Shown here piece after piece: positions 35,298 to 45,332 of a stretch of DNA of 64,000 nt. Positions within the stretch are counted from its first letter, which is position 1. Every line of letters starts with the position of its first letter. The position numbers and the translations under genes were made by a program. The stretch is from contig CAKSDZ010000004.1 of assembly GCA_934446365.1 (NCBI GenBank), forward strand, positions 186,001-250,000, given 5' to 3'. The notes beneath the pieces are model-generated. The model was given only the letters and a program-made list of their open reading frames with translations, was not told the origin of the DNA and searched no databases. The stretch comes from an uncultured Eubacteriales bacterium. Its GTDB lineage: Bacteria > Bacillota > Clostridia > Oscillospirales > CAG-272.

Positions 35298-36476
35298 TTG
35301 CTTTTATTCGACATATTTCTACAAATGATTGCTTCACAATATGGTATATTAAGAATAGTAAGATTTTTGGAACAATGGCCGTATCATTATTATCCTCATT
35401 ATTGGACTTTTATCGATGCAGGAAATGGTTATTTCAGAATAAAATGTGTAAAAACTGACTCTGCCGGAAATGACTTGTATATGAGCGTTAAAAACAATTC
35501 TTCGTCCAATAATGCGGATGTCATATTACAAAAATATGCAAGCTCAGACGGACAATTGTGGAAAGTGCAAAGTACCACAAACGGAAGATATAAAATCATT
35601 CCTAAATGTGGGGAAGCAAGCGGCAGAGTTTTGTGCTTGAATTATTCTCTTCTTGGATATGACTCAAATGGAGTGAATCTAAAATCCAAAACATATAATG
35701 ATAATACGGAATATATTGACGAATGGTATTTGATACCCGATGCCAACCCTATGGTTTCCCAATATGATTATTCGCATACAGCGGCACATTCCGATTATGC
35801 ATCTCATATGAATAAAATGATGTTTGCGATGGCTTTTGTCAATAATTGCTATTCCGATATGTTTTCTCTTTCACTGACACATCCTCAGCCGATGCTTGTA
35901 TCGACTTCTTCGGATGCGCATGTTGGTTCAGCGTGTACCTCTGCTTGCGGCAGTCAATGCACGAGCCATCATAATAATATCTATAAATTATCGGATGCTA
36001 TTTATAACAGTACTCGAAATGATGATCATATTTATATTTCATGGTCGGAGCATCCTGTTGACGATATATGCTGCGGACAGCCGGATCTGTTCGGAAGTGC
36101 TCAGCACGTGCTGAACGGCGTCGGCACCTTGGCCTCCGTGATTCAGAAAAACGGCGTTATCCGACCGGTGATTGGAATTTATCGAACCAGCGACCCAGCA
36201 GGTGAATACTTGTTAGATTCCGATAGAATCGTATGCGCTTCTCTTATTTTGGCTCATGAAATGGCGCATGTTTATGGCTTGCGTGAGCAATACGGTTCCG
36301 GCGGGATTCATCAGTACGGGACGAATTATACTTGCGTAATGATGCAATATAATTTTACGAGTGCTTCCGCATTAAAGCTTTCCATTGAAAACGGAGAGCG
36401 AGATGCTTTATGTAATTCATGTCAGAATCTATTGCAAAAAACTTTATACGCCACCACCATAACGGGAAACAGATGA
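35298..36476 (+). CDS. Ricin-type lectin domain fused to a zinc metalloprotease, probably 5'-truncated
   Basis: Residues about 45-150 look like a ricin-type beta-trefoil (repeats such as GYFRIKCVKT, LQKYASSDGQLWKV, NGRYKIIPKC). The rest carries a zinc protease site, HEMAHVYGL at about residue 320 (HExxHxxG), and a possible Met-turn in CVMMQYN. It also has an unusual Cys-rich piece (GSACTSACGSQCTSHH). The family of lectin-protease proteins is secreted, yet there is no signal peptide and no ribosome binding site. The possible start is a TTG at 35298, and the first lectin strand looks missing, so the gene has probably lost its 5' end. AT-richer than its neighbours. Confidence 0.65.
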   Translation: MLLFDIFLQMIASQYGILRIVRFLEQWPYHYYPHYWTFIDAGNGYFRIKCVKTDSAGNDLYMSVKNNSSSNNADVILQKYASSDGQLWKVQSTTNGRYKIIPKCGEASGRVLCLNYSLLGYDSNGVNLKSKTYNDNTEYIDEWYLIPDANPMVSQYDYSHTAAHSDYASHMNKMMFAMAFVNNCYSDMFSLSLTHPQPMLVSTSSDAHVGSACTSACGSQCTSHHNNIYKLSDAIYNSTRNDDHIYISWSEHPVDDICCGQPDLFGSAQHVLNGVGTLASVIQKNGVIRPVIGIYRTSDPAGEYLLDSDRIVCASLILAHEMAHVYGLREQYGSGGIHQYGTNYTCVMMQYNFTSASALKLSIENGERDALCNSCQNLLQKTLYATTITGNR

Positions 36477-36489
36477 AAGGAGAACGACT

Positions 36490-37341
36490 ATGAAGAAGCT
36501 TTTTGTGTTTTTGTTGGCGATCGCCTTATTGGTGTCGCTGGTTTCCTGTGCTCGCACGGATAATGAGCCTGTGGAAACGATCGAGATTGATTTGGGTCTT
36601 GAATCGGTAAAAAAGGTTATCGAAGGCGATAAGACGTATTTGGTGTTTTCCGATGCTTCAAGCGTCGAATCGGATGGAGATTCTGCGTTTATTATGCAGG
36701 CTGCGGGTGTCGGCTTCCGTTCAAAGGATGCTTTTTATAATGGAATAACAGCCGGTATTTTTACCGCCCAGCAGCGAAGCAGCCTTTCGCAGTATGTAAC
36801 TGCGGAGAACAACCGAATTCTTGTGCCCGAGACGAACACGCTCACGGAGCTTGCGCCGCGTGGGAATGATGTTTTAAGCACGATACGCTGGTATGGCGGC
36901 GATTCCTATTCAATCCGTTATGACACCGATTCCTATTATTACTATTTTACCACAGGAATCGATTATGAGTTCGCACATGATTTCTATCTTCAGGAAAATG
37001 CCTTGCGGAAGAAAAATCAGATAAGCTATACGGAAAACGGAATTCATTATACGCAGTATGATTATATTGGCGCGATGTCGGGTGAATATATGAGGCTTTT
37101 GCGCTGGGATTATCAGGCGAACGGCTTGAACTATTCGGTGTTACAGACTCTTTCCGAGGTGAATGAAACCGATATTCAAACCTCCGGCAGAAGCGGATAT
37201 GAAAATTTCACAATTGTGATCGATGACGGAGATATGTTATTTCTTGTAAATTCCGGAACGGGTGATGTTATTAAATCAGTCAATGTGGATGAAGCTTTTA
37301 TTACTGCATTTATCCCGCAAGCAATGACTTTTTCGGAATAA
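36490..37341 (+). CDS. Putative lipoprotein of unknown function
   Basis: 283 aa with a lipoprotein signal ending in LVSCAR (lipid-modified Cys at about residue 20). The mature part is acidic and rich in Tyr and Ser with no recognised motif. GGAGAACG lies 6 bases before the ATG. It begins 13 bases after the lectin-protease stop, so the two are likely one transcript. Confidence 0.72.
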   Translation: MKKLFVFLLAIALLVSLVSCARTDNEPVETIEIDLGLESVKKVIEGDKTYLVFSDASSVESDGDSAFIMQAAGVGFRSKDAFYNGITAGIFTAQQRSSLSQYVTAENNRILVPETNTLTELAPRGNDVLSTIRWYGGDSYSIRYDTDSYYYYFTTGIDYEFAHDFYLQENALRKKNQISYTENGIHYTQYDYIGAMSGEYMRLLRWDYQANGLNYSVLQTLSEVNETDIQTSGRSGYENFTIVIDDGDMLFLVNSGTGDVIKSVNVDEAFITAFIPQAMTFSE

Positions 37342-37349
37342 AAATAAGA

Positions 37350-37382
37350 AAGAAGCGCGGCGGGGCCGCGCTTCTTTTTTGT
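37350..37382. terminator. Bidirectional intrinsic terminator
   Basis: Stem aagaagcgcgg / ccgcgcttctt with loop cgggg and T runs, between convergent genes. Confidence 0.9.
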
Positions 37383-37385
37383 TTT

Positions 37386-39551
37386 TTATCCGAGCATACC
37401 CATGCCGTCCATCCAGTAGATAACGTGAGAGGCGAAGCCGTGATTGCAGCTTGCATTCGGTGTGTCGTTCTCCCACAGCGTACCCGTGAACTCCGCCATT
37501 TTGGAGAAATATCCCTTGATATTCTCCGTGAGCTTTTCGTATTCACCGTAACGGTATAGCAGCTCCAAGCGCAGGTAATTGCCGATAAAGGCATTGGAGG
37601 GATAAATGTTTTTCCATTTCGCATCCTCGCTGAGGTTTGGCCATCCGCCTTTTTTGACGCGGTCGGGTCCGAAATCAAGGAGCAGACGGTGCCACAGCTC
37701 GGGATGGCTTTCCGGTGTCGCCACCCCGCAGAAGAACGCATAATATTGGCAGCTTTCGGTGCACATGCCGGAGAGGACTGCTTTCCCGTCGTCGTTATAG
37801 ACGGCATTATCGCAGTAGAAGCCGTTTTCCATAAAAGATTGTTCATTGATTACTTTTTCGATGTGCTCCGCCTTCTCTATGAGCGCGCTTTCGCCATAGA
37901 GCGCCGCCACGCTCCGGAGCATTTTGGCGTAGAGCATATTGGTGGGATAATTGATATCCTGCACCAGATCATTGGATTTCGACCATTCGACAAAGACCCA
38001 TGCTTCCAGCTTTTCGAGCAGACCGTCGCCATTTTCAAACGGCTTGAAATACGCTAAAAGAGCATCGATACGGGGCTTTGCGGCATCGATGAAAGCGCGG
38101 TCGTGGGTTCTCTCCAAATATTCCTCAAGCTCAATGACGAGCCACATTGCCCAGTTCGGGATGAAATTGCCGTTGTAGTGATCGCCGGGATAACACATCG
38201 GAAACATTCCCTTCGGAAGCTTTTTGAAGCTTTCCGGCAGGAAGAAGTTTTCGAGAAAATTGTGTTCGACCTCGCTTTTTCCGGTGAGAAGCTTTTCGAC
38301 TCTCGCCGTGAAAAAGCTGTCGCACAGCCAGCCCGCGCGCTCGCGCGACGGGCAATCCATATAGACGGTAAACGTGTTTTGCCGGTACGTTTCCACGGCG
38401 GCCTCGAAGATATTGGCAAGCACGGGATCCGTGCCGATGTAGCGGCGGGATGTCTTTCCCGCTCCGAAATACCGAATGCCGACATTGGAAACGGTGACTT
38501 TTCCCGTTTTTGCGTGGATGCGGAGCACGCTCATCGTATACGGTTCAAAGGTAGACAAGTGATAGGAGCCTTTTTTCAGGTGCCAAATGAGACTGCTCAC
38601 GATGCCCATTCTGCGGAAATCGATGCGGCCGCCTTCACCCTCATATTCGTCAAAGGTGACGACAAGCTCGGTGTCCTCTTCGCAGACGGCGTCGAATACG
38701 ACCTGTCCCGTGGTATCCCGTTTCATCCGATAGGTGACGGCATTTCCGGCTGATATCACATCCTCCCCGGGAATTTCATCGGTCTGCGTCACGGAGAGCG
38801 TGTCAAGATTGCGCGCTGTGAGAAGAGAATTGGTTGTGATTTCGTCCAGCGTGAAGCCTTTATAGTTCTCATCGATATTGACGATGTGCCGTCCATATCG
38901 CACTTCCTCCGCATGGTCGCCGATGGCAAAGGTCACGCGGGAAGTGATTTTTTCTGCCGGAACAAAGTCATAGACATTGTATTCGCAGCCGCGTGCGATA
39001 AAGGTCTTTTCTTCCGTCGGAGCCGTTTCGATTAGAGGAAAGCCGGAAACTCCTTTTTCCGTTTCCCAAGCCGCAAGGGCCGGGGCGAGATGGTAAACCT
39101 CGCAGAAAGTGCGCTGGAAGCTGTATCTCTGCACCTTTTGCTCATGCTCTGTGACCTCCCGGCAAAGAAAACCGGATTTGCCGGTAGCGGCGGTTATCCT
39201 GCCGTCTTCTTCTAATTCTGCGCAGAGAAAGGATGGCTGGTCGAGATGATAGTAGGAATTGCAGTTGTAGCCGGCGACCGTGACGGTGACGATGCTTCCG
39301 TCCGGCTTCACATATGGGGTGAGGTCGAGCTCGTCTACGCGGTAGAAGCCGTGCGCAGACCGCGCAGGTCCGAAGGCGGCGAATGTCCCGTCAACCTTCA
39401 CGACATAGGCGGAGGAGCCTGTGAGACGCAGGACCGTCTTTTTCGAGTTTTTGGTTTCTGTACGGAAGCTGAGCCAAAGGTTGATTTCCTGCTCTCTTCC
39501 GGCCGCCCAAACGGGGACGGCGCTTGTAAAGCTGGCAAGTGTCGGTTTCAT
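37386..39551 (-). CDS. Alpha-L-rhamnosidase-like glycosidase (GH78-type six-hairpin fold)
   Basis: 721 aa. N-terminal beta-sandwich domains lead to an (alpha/alpha)6 barrel whose catalytic segment DCPSRERAGWLCDSFF is a variant of the GH78 motif DCPQRDERxGWxGDA. The acidic residues of the usual DER are partly changed (RER), so the catalytic acid needs checking. No signal peptide, so it should act on imported sugars. The ATG at 39551 has AGGAG rather far (18-20 bases) upstream. It has no near neighbours of the same pathway apart from the fucosidase at 27631. Confidence 0.8.
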   Translation of the reverse strand: MKPTLASFTSAVPVWAAGREQEINLWLSFRTETKNSKKTVLRLTGSSAYVVKVDGTFAAFGPARSAHGFYRVDELDLTPYVKPDGSIVTVTVAGYNCNSYYHLDQPSFLCAELEEDGRITAATGKSGFLCREVTEHEQKVQRYSFQRTFCEVYHLAPALAAWETEKGVSGFPLIETAPTEEKTFIARGCEYNVYDFVPAEKITSRVTFAIGDHAEEVRYGRHIVNIDENYKGFTLDEITTNSLLTARNLDTLSVTQTDEIPGEDVISAGNAVTYRMKRDTTGQVVFDAVCEEDTELVVTFDEYEGEGGRIDFRRMGIVSSLIWHLKKGSYHLSTFEPYTMSVLRIHAKTGKVTVSNVGIRYFGAGKTSRRYIGTDPVLANIFEAAVETYRQNTFTVYMDCPSRERAGWLCDSFFTARVEKLLTGKSEVEHNFLENFFLPESFKKLPKGMFPMCYPGDHYNGNFIPNWAMWLVIELEEYLERTHDRAFIDAAKPRIDALLAYFKPFENGDGLLEKLEAWVFVEWSKSNDLVQDINYPTNMLYAKMLRSVAALYGESALIEKAEHIEKVINEQSFMENGFYCDNAVYNDDGKAVLSGMCTESCQYYAFFCGVATPESHPELWHRLLLDFGPDRVKKGGWPNLSEDAKWKNIYPSNAFIGNYLRLELLYRYGEYEKLTENIKGYFSKMAEFTGTLWENDTPNASCNHGFASHVIYWMDGMGMLG

Positions 39552-39678
39552 ATATTTTATTTTATGCTGCTCCTTATTTGATATTTTCTCTATTAAAGCA
39601 TATCCGGCGAAAAAAATCAATCCCCAATCAGGGAATTCCCTTGAAAGTTTTCAAATTGGATGTGAGGCGGTTTCAGAT

Positions 39679-39712
39679 AAAAAGCGCATTGCATCGGCAA
39701 TGCGCTTTTTAT
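39679..39712. terminator. Bidirectional intrinsic terminator
   Basis: A perfect 14-bp stem (aaaaagcgcattgc / gcaatgcgcttttt, loop atcg), just past the gapA stop codon. Confidence 0.92.
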
Positions 39713-39719
39713 TTTTGAA

Positions 39720-40775
39720 TTACAGCTCTGCGAAATATTTGATTGTGCGCACCATCTGAGAGGTGTAGCTGTTTTCGTTGTCGTACCAAGAAACAACCTG
39801 AACCTGATAGGTGTCGTCGTCGATCTTCGTTACCATCGTCTGCGTAGCATCGAAGAGGGAACCGTAGGTCATGCCGATGACGTCGGAAGAAACGATTTCA
39901 TCGGTGTTGTAGCCGAAAGAAGCGGAAGCGGCGGCTTTCATCGCGGCGTTGATGCTGTCCTTGGTTACGTCCTTGCCTTTCACAACCGCTACAAGGATTG
40001 TGGTGGAGCCGGTCGGTACCGGAACGCGCTGAGCGGAACCGATGAGCTTGCCGTTGAGCTCCGGAATGACAAGGCCGATGGCCTTTGCGGCGCCGGTGGA
40101 GTTCGGAACGATGTTCTGCGCGCCGGCACGGGCACGGCGGAGATCGCCTTTTCTCTGCGGACCGTCGAGGATCATCTGATCGCCTGTGTAAGCGTGGACG
40201 GTCGTCATGATGCCGCTCTGAATCGGATAGGTATCGTTGAGCGTCTTTGCCATCGGCGCGAGGCAGTTTGTCGTGCAGGACGCAGCGGAAATGATCTGGT
40301 CGTCCTTTGTCAATGTATTCTCGTTTACGCTGAATACGATGGTTTTGAGGTCATTGCCCGCGGGAGCGGAGATGACGACTTTCTTTGCGCCGGCTTCGAT
40401 ATGAGCCATGGATTTTTCCTTGGAGCAGTAGAAGCCTGTGCATTCGAGAACGACGTCGACACCGAGCTTGCCCCACGGCAAGTCGGTCGCCTTCGGGCAG
40501 GCATAGATGGTGATTTCCTTGCCGTCTACCGTAATGGAACCGGGCGTGACGACGGTTTTGCCGTCCTCACCGAGAACGGAATCCTTGTAGGTAACGGTAT
40601 GTCCCTTTGCGACATAGCTGCCCTGAGCCGTGTCGTATTTGAGAAGGTGAGCGAGCATTTTCGGGCTTGTGAGGTCATTGATGGCGACGACTTCGTAGCC
40701 CTCTGCGCCGAACATCTGACGGAAAGCCAGACGTCCGATACGGCCGAAGCCGTTGATGGCAACTTTAACAGACAT
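39720..40775 (-). CDS. gapA: Glyceraldehyde-3-phosphate dehydrogenase
   Basis: Oxidative step of glycolysis. Rossmann start [16 protein letters not shown], catalytic [12 protein letters not shown] (Cys near residue 165), [11 protein letters not shown] and [15 protein letters not shown] are complete. At 351 aa it is slightly longer than the usual 335. The ATG at 40775 has GGAGG 10 bases upstream. It is a single gene. Confidence 0.97.
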   Translation of the reverse strand: MSVKVAINGFGRIGRLAFRQMFGAEGYEVVAINDLTSPKMLAHLLKYDTAQGSYVAKGHTVTYKDSVLGEDGKTVVTPGSITVDGKEITIYACPKATDLPWGKLGVDVVLECTGFYCSKEKSMAHIEAGAKKVVISAPAGNDLKTIVFSVNENTLTKDDQIISAASCTTNCLAPMAKTLNDTYPIQSGIMTTVHAYTGDQMILDGPQRKGDLRRARAGAQNIVPNSTGAAKAIGLVIPELNGKLIGSAQRVPVPTGSTTILVAVVKGKDVTKDSINAAMKAAASASFGYNTDEIVSSDVIGMTYGSLFDATQTMVTKIDDDTYQVQVVSWYDNENSYTSQMVRTIKYFAEL

Positions 40776-40836
40776 TTTAAATTCCTCCGAAATCATTTAT
40801 TTTTGAGCTGTGGAAAAATTTTTCCATACATATCTT

Positions 40837-40865
40837 TATTTTAACCTATAATGAAAAAATATACA
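40837..40865 (-). promoter_or_regulatory. Likely promoter of gapA
   Basis: Minus strand: TTGTAT, 17-bp spacer, TAAAAT, about 55 bases before the start codon. The -10 is not ideal, but no better pair is seen. Confidence 0.55.
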
Positions 40866-41028
40866 ATACCTTTTTCAAAAATAATTGACGATAAATTGTT
40901 ATTTTTTTGTGAAGTTAACATCATTTGCTCGCTGCTGCGAATGACGGCTGCTTTTTCGGAGATACTAACAAATGAAAAATCCGTTTACGACGGATATTGA
41001 AATTCAGAATATAATACAGGAGGAAGAT

Positions 41029-41484
41029 ATGGCAGAAAAACAAAAGAAGACAAATCCTGACGAGGAGCTTCTTCAGGAGATGTACAAAAACGCATGCATG
41101 GGGACGGATTCGGTCACGACGATTCTCGGCAAGACCAAGGACGAAAAGCTTCGCTGTGAGCTTACCGCCCAGCTTGACGGCTATCAGAATTTTGCCAATG
41201 TGACGCGCAACAAGCTCTCGGGGATGTCGGCGACGGCGAAAGAAATCAACGCATTTGCGAAAATTCCCGCGGAGATGTCCATCATGATGACCACCATGGT
41301 GGACAGCTCGACGCCGAAAATCGCGGAAATGATGATCAACGGCTCCACAATGGGCGTAATCAATCTGAAAAAGCGCATTAAGCAGGCGCAGACGGAGGGC
41401 GTTTCCCAAGACGTCGTGAAGATTGCAAGTGATATCATGGCTTTTGAAGAGGACAACATCAATAAAATGAAAAATTATCTCTGA
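41029..41484 (+). CDS. Helical protein of unknown function (ferritin-like?)
   Basis: 151 aa, nearly all predicted helix with Met-rich, amphipathic segments (KIPAEMSIMMTTMVDSSTPKIAEMMI). The four-helix layout hints at a ferritin-like bundle, but I see no clear metal-binding ExxH pairs. The ATG at 41029 follows AGGAGG; an upstream frame start at 40972 is unlikely. It is monocistronic, with a terminator right after. Confidence 0.7.
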   Translation: MAEKQKKTNPDEELLQEMYKNACMGTDSVTTILGKTKDEKLRCELTAQLDGYQNFANVTRNKLSGMSATAKEINAFAKIPAEMSIMMTTMVDSSTPKIAEMMINGSTMGVINLKKRIKQAQTEGVSQDVVKIASDIMAFEEDNINKMKNYL

Positions 41485-41491
41485 AAGAGAA

Positions 41492-41520
41492 AAAACGCCG
41501 CATGATACGGCGTTTTCCTT
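41492..41520 (+). terminator. Intrinsic terminator
   Basis: Stem aaaacgccg / cggcgtttt with a 7-nt loop, 8 bases past the stop codon at 41484. Confidence 0.85.
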
Positions 41521-41535
41521 TTTGACGGCGTGGGA

Positions 41536-42558
41536 TTATGGGCGCGCCCTCCGACGTGTCCCGATTTCCTTTTTGATGCCAAGAATCAGCATGTCGATGA
41601 CGGCGTCAAGCTCTGCGGTTTCGAGGTCGATACTCCGTACATGGAGAACGGCAGGCGTTTCGATGCCGGAAAGCTTGTATTCCATGACCGATTTTCCGTA
41701 TTTGTCGACGGAAAGCCGCATGTTTTCGGAAAAAAGGCAGGCATCCTCAAAAAGTGCAAATTCGAGCGCGCATTCCGGCGCCAGTCTTGCAAGCAAAGAT
41801 GCCGCTTCGCCGTTTTTCAGGCTTCGCTTGGTGAGGGCGGTTCGTGCGGAAAAACACAAAATGAGACGTTCGTCGTATTCATCAAGCCGAATGTCGATAT
41901 CGACGATGCCGTTTTCCGAAAGCTTCATCTGTATGTATAAAAGCCTGTTGAACAGAAAGATGAAGTCATAGAGTTTCAGCTTCACATATTTTCTGTCGCG
42001 TACGGCGGCATCTATATTCACGGTGATCCGATATCCGAGCGCGCGGAACGCGCCTTTGAGCTTGGAGGAAAGTCTGTCCAAAAGCTCGCAGATGTCGTAT
42101 ACATAAGCGCCTGCCGCACGTTCCATTCCGCAGATATCGATGAGGTCGGCGTAGATACGGCTTTGCCGAAAGGGCTGTGATTCCGTTTCCGAGGGGGAAG
42201 ATTCATATGCCGCCGGCAGGAAGCCGTCGAGCGCCGTGCCGCGGCGTTCGGTCATGCGCAGCATTTCTTCATCGCCGTCGGGATATTGAAGGCGTGAGAG
42301 AAACAGAAAAACATAAGCGTCGTCATCCTGCAGGACGACGGCGCGCCGATACGGCGTATCGCCCGGCACCTCCGCATCCATGCCTGCGTATAAAGGCTTT
42401 TTGCCGCGCAGACGGCGGACGATGTCGGCGCCGCGGCGAAGCGCCGGCAGATATTTTCCCGCCGCAGCATTTTTATACACGATGCATCCGGTGCCATCTG
42501 CTGCGACGACGGGGAAGATCGTGCGGTCAAAGTGTTCCCGGTATAACTCTCGTTTCAT
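41536..42558 (-). CDS. Degenerate histidine-kinase-like protein
   Basis: 340 aa. The N-terminal third reads like a PAS sensor (PVVAADGTGCIVYKNAAAGKYL). The middle has a helical stretch that corresponds to the dimerisation part but without the phosphorylated His, and the region after DRKYVKLKLYDFIFLFNRLLYIQMK resembles the N-box of a HATPase domain without the G1/G2 loops. It may be a non-enzymatic sensor. It lies downstream of oadA in the same orientation, with a hairpin between them. Confidence 0.55.
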   Translation of the reverse strand: MKRELYREHFDRTIFPVVAADGTGCIVYKNAAAGKYLPALRRGADIVRRLRGKKPLYAGMDAEVPGDTPYRRAVVLQDDDAYVFLFLSRLQYPDGDEEMLRMTERRGTALDGFLPAAYESSPSETESQPFRQSRIYADLIDICGMERAAGAYVYDICELLDRLSSKLKGAFRALGYRITVNIDAAVRDRKYVKLKLYDFIFLFNRLLYIQMKLSENGIVDIDIRLDEYDERLILCFSARTALTKRSLKNGEAASLLARLAPECALEFALFEDACLFSENMRLSVDKYGKSVMEYKLSGIETPAVLHVRSIDLETAELDAVIDMLILGIKKEIGTRRRARP

Positions 42559-42570
42559 GTTCTTTTGCGG

Positions 42571-42600
42571 GAAAAGCGAAGCATTTCGGCTTCGCTTTTC
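42571..42600 (-). terminator. Intrinsic terminator after oadA
   Basis: A perfect 12-bp stem (gaaaagcgaagc / gcttcgcttttc, 6-nt loop) between the oadA stop and the next minus-strand gene. The T run is short. Confidence 0.65.
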
Positions 42601-42609
42601 GATTCCTTT

Positions 42610-44007
42610 TCAGACGTTATGGATTTTGTTTTCAAAATCGGCGTTCTGTGCGTCGAGTCCGTAGAGCTTTGCCTTTCTTTTTTCAAAGAATTTGACGGCT
42701 ACCTGCTCGAAAAGCGCATAGGAAAGGACGTCCTCGTCCTGAATCGCCCACGGCTTGACCGCCTCGCGCAGCTTATCAAGCTCCGGCGCAAGTGCGTCGG
42801 CGGGACGTTCGGTCACGGGCTTATCGTCTCCGATGATCTTCTTCCGGAATTCGGGTGAGATTTCGGCGGGTGTTTTGCCGTATTCACCGCGGACAAGACC
42901 TTTGAATTCCTTGGTCACCATTTTGTAGCGTTCGCCGCCGATGACGTTGAATACCGCCTGTGTTCCGACAATCTGGGACGACGGGGTCACGAGCGGCGGA
43001 TATCCCGCGTCCGCACGGACGCGCGGCACCTCTTCGAGCACCTCCGTGAGCTTTTCGGATTTGCCCGCCTGTTTGAGCTGAGAGACAAGATTCGACAGCA
43101 TACCGCCCGGCACCTGATAGAGCAGAGCATTGACGTCTACTTTCAGCACCTTCGGATCGAGCTGGCCGCTCTTAATGTATTTTTCGCGGATCGGCGTGAA
43201 ATATTTGCAGATCTTGTCGAGTTCAGCGAGATCGAGACCGGTATCGTACTCCGTGCCGGCGAGCGTTGCGACGAGCGATTCCGTCGGCGGCTGGCTTGTG
43301 CCCATCGCGAACGGGGAGATTGCGGTATCGACGATATCGACGCCTGCCTCAATCGCTTTGAGCACCGTCATGGATGCGAGTCCCGACGTGTAGTGCGTAT
43401 GGAGCTGTACCGGAATTTTGACGTTTTCCTTGATGAGCTTGACAAGCTCATAGGCGTCGTAGGGCTTCAAAAGCCCCGCCATGTCCTTGATGCAGATCGA
43501 ATGTGCGCCCATCTCTTCGAGCTGCTTTGCATAAGCCGCAAAGCTTTCGCTCGTATGCACGGGACTTGTCGTGTAGCTGATTGCAGCCTGCACATGTCCG
43601 CCTTCCTTGATGGTCGCGGCGATTGCGGTTTTTAGGTTGCGGGCATCGTTGAGTGCGTCGAAGATACGGATGACATCGATGCCGTTCGCGATGGATTTCT
43701 GGACGAAATATTCGACGACATCGTCGGGATAGTGGCGGTATCCGAGAATATTCTGTCCGCGGAACAGCATTTGAAGCTTGGTATTTTTGACCTTGTCGCG
43801 GATTTTGCGCAGTCTCTCCCACGGATCCTCGTCGAGGAAGCGCAGGCAGGCGTCGAATGTCGCGCCGCCCCAGGCTTCGAGCGCGTAGTAGCCCACTTTG
43901 TCCATCTGTTCGAGGATGGGGAGCATCTCCTCTGTCGTCATTCTCGTCGCGATGAGCGACTGGTGAGAATCGCGGAGCACGGTTTCACATATTTTAACCT
44001 TTGCCAT
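42610..44007 (-). CDS. oadA: Oxaloacetate decarboxylase alpha / transcarboxylase 5S-type subunit
   Basis: Carboxyltransferase that moves CO2 between oxaloacetate (or pyruvate) and biotin. The start KICETVLRDSHQSLIATRM, GGATFDACLRFLDEDPWERL and KDMAGLL (carboxylated Lys region) match pyruvate carboxylase/OadA. The 465 aa end before the C-terminal biotin domain of full OadA. A separate biotin carrier is encoded at 45333. It is last in the operon. Confidence 0.92.
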   Translation of the reverse strand: MAKVKICETVLRDSHQSLIATRMTTEEMLPILEQMDKVGYYALEAWGGATFDACLRFLDEDPWERLRKIRDKVKNTKLQMLFRGQNILGYRHYPDDVVEYFVQKSIANGIDVIRIFDALNDARNLKTAIAATIKEGGHVQAAISYTTSPVHTSESFAAYAKQLEEMGAHSICIKDMAGLLKPYDAYELVKLIKENVKIPVQLHTHYTSGLASMTVLKAIEAGVDIVDTAISPFAMGTSQPPTESLVATLAGTEYDTGLDLAELDKICKYFTPIREKYIKSGQLDPKVLKVDVNALLYQVPGGMLSNLVSQLKQAGKSEKLTEVLEEVPRVRADAGYPPLVTPSSQIVGTQAVFNVIGGERYKMVTKEFKGLVRGEYGKTPAEISPEFRKKIIGDDKPVTERPADALAPELDKLREAVKPWAIQDEDVLSYALFEQVAVKFFEKRKAKLYGLDAQNADFENKIHNV

Positions 44008-44078
44008 ATGATAGGCCCTCCTTGTATATGCCGCACGGACGGAGCATGAGCCCTATCCGTCCGCGCGGACGGTATGTT

Positions 44079-45296
44079 TTAACGGAAAAGCGCGAGGAAT
44101 ACGCCTGCGCAGATTGCCGATCCGATGACGCCGGCGACGTTTGGTCCCATGGCGTGCATGAGAAGGAAATTGGAAGGGTCCTCTTCCTGACCGACCTTCT
44201 GTGAGACACGCGCCGCCATCGGAACTGCCGAAACACCTGCGGAGCCGATCAGCGGATTGATCTTGCCGCCGGACAGCTTGCACATAATTTTGCCGCCGAT
44301 AATACCGCCGACCGTTGAAAGCATAAACGCACAGAATCCAAGAATGATGATCAAGAGCGTTTCCCATTTCAGGAAGTTTTCAGCACTTGCCGTCGCGCCG
44401 ACGGATAAGCCGAGAAAGATTGTGATCACGTTGATCAGTCCATTTTGAGCAGTTTTGGAAAGTCTGTCCGTCACGCCGCTGACATTGAGAAGATTTCCGA
44501 ACATGAGGAAGCCGATGAGCGGCGCCGCATCCGGAAGCAGGAGACACACGACGATCACGACCATGATCGGGAAGATGATCTTTTCGAGCTTGGATACGGG
44601 GCGAAGCTGCGTCATTTTGATGGAGCGTTCCTTTTTCGTCGTCAAAAGCTTCATCAGCGGAGGCTGTATCATCGGAATCAGCGCCATATAGGAATAGGCT
44701 GCGATTGCGATGGCGCCGAGCAATGTGGGTGCGAGTATTTTGGTTATCAAAATCGCGGTAGGGCCGTCGGCGCCCCCGACGATGCCGATTGCTGCGGCTT
44801 CCAGCTCGTTAAAGCCAAGCAGAAGCGCGCCGAAAAACGCCGCGAAAACGCCGAACTGTGCGGCGCCTCCGAGAAATACGCTTTTCGGATTGGAGATGAG
44901 CGGGGAAAAGTCCGTCATGGCGCCGACGCCGAGGAAGATCAACGACGGATAAATGCCGAGCTTGACGCCGAGATACAGAATGTCGAGCAGTCCACCCTCG
45001 TCGAAAACATGTAAAATAATGTCTGAAAGCTCGGTGAGCTTGGTGCCGTCTGCTAATTTTACCCCGTCAACGAACCAATCCATATGGAACAGATTCGCAC
45101 CCGGAAGATTGGCGAGCAGGATGCCCGTCGCGATCGGAAGCAGCAGCAAAGGCTCGAAGCCTTTTTTGACCGCAAGGTATACGAGCACGCCGACAATGGC
45201 ATACATGACCAGCGTTTTGCCGAAATACCACGGGTCATAATCGAAAAATTTTGCGATCCCCGTGCTTTCCCACAGGGACAACAGATTATCAAGCAT
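44079..45296 (-). CDS. oadB: Sodium ion-translocating decarboxylase subunit beta
   Basis: Membrane subunit that decarboxylates carboxybiotin and pumps Na+ out. 405 aa with about nine membrane segments. The conserved Asp lies in GGADGPTAILITKILAP, and GAMTDFSPLISNPK is also present, both typical of OadB/GcdB/MmdB. It lies 71 bases upstream of oadA and follows the biotin carrier. Confidence 0.95.
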   Translation of the reverse strand: MLDNLLSLWESTGIAKFFDYDPWYFGKTLVMYAIVGVLVYLAVKKGFEPLLLLPIATGILLANLPGANLFHMDWFVDGVKLADGTKLTELSDIILHVFDEGGLLDILYLGVKLGIYPSLIFLGVGAMTDFSPLISNPKSVFLGGAAQFGVFAAFFGALLLGFNELEAAAIGIVGGADGPTAILITKILAPTLLGAIAIAAYSYMALIPMIQPPLMKLLTTKKERSIKMTQLRPVSKLEKIIFPIMVVIVVCLLLPDAAPLIGFLMFGNLLNVSGVTDRLSKTAQNGLINVITIFLGLSVGATASAENFLKWETLLIIILGFCAFMLSTVGGIIGGKIMCKLSGGKINPLIGSAGVSAVPMAARVSQKVGQEEDPSNFLLMHAMGPNVAGVIGSAICAGVFLALFR

Positions 45297-45332
45297 TCTT
45301 GATCACCACCGTTCAAAGGATATATGCTGTGG

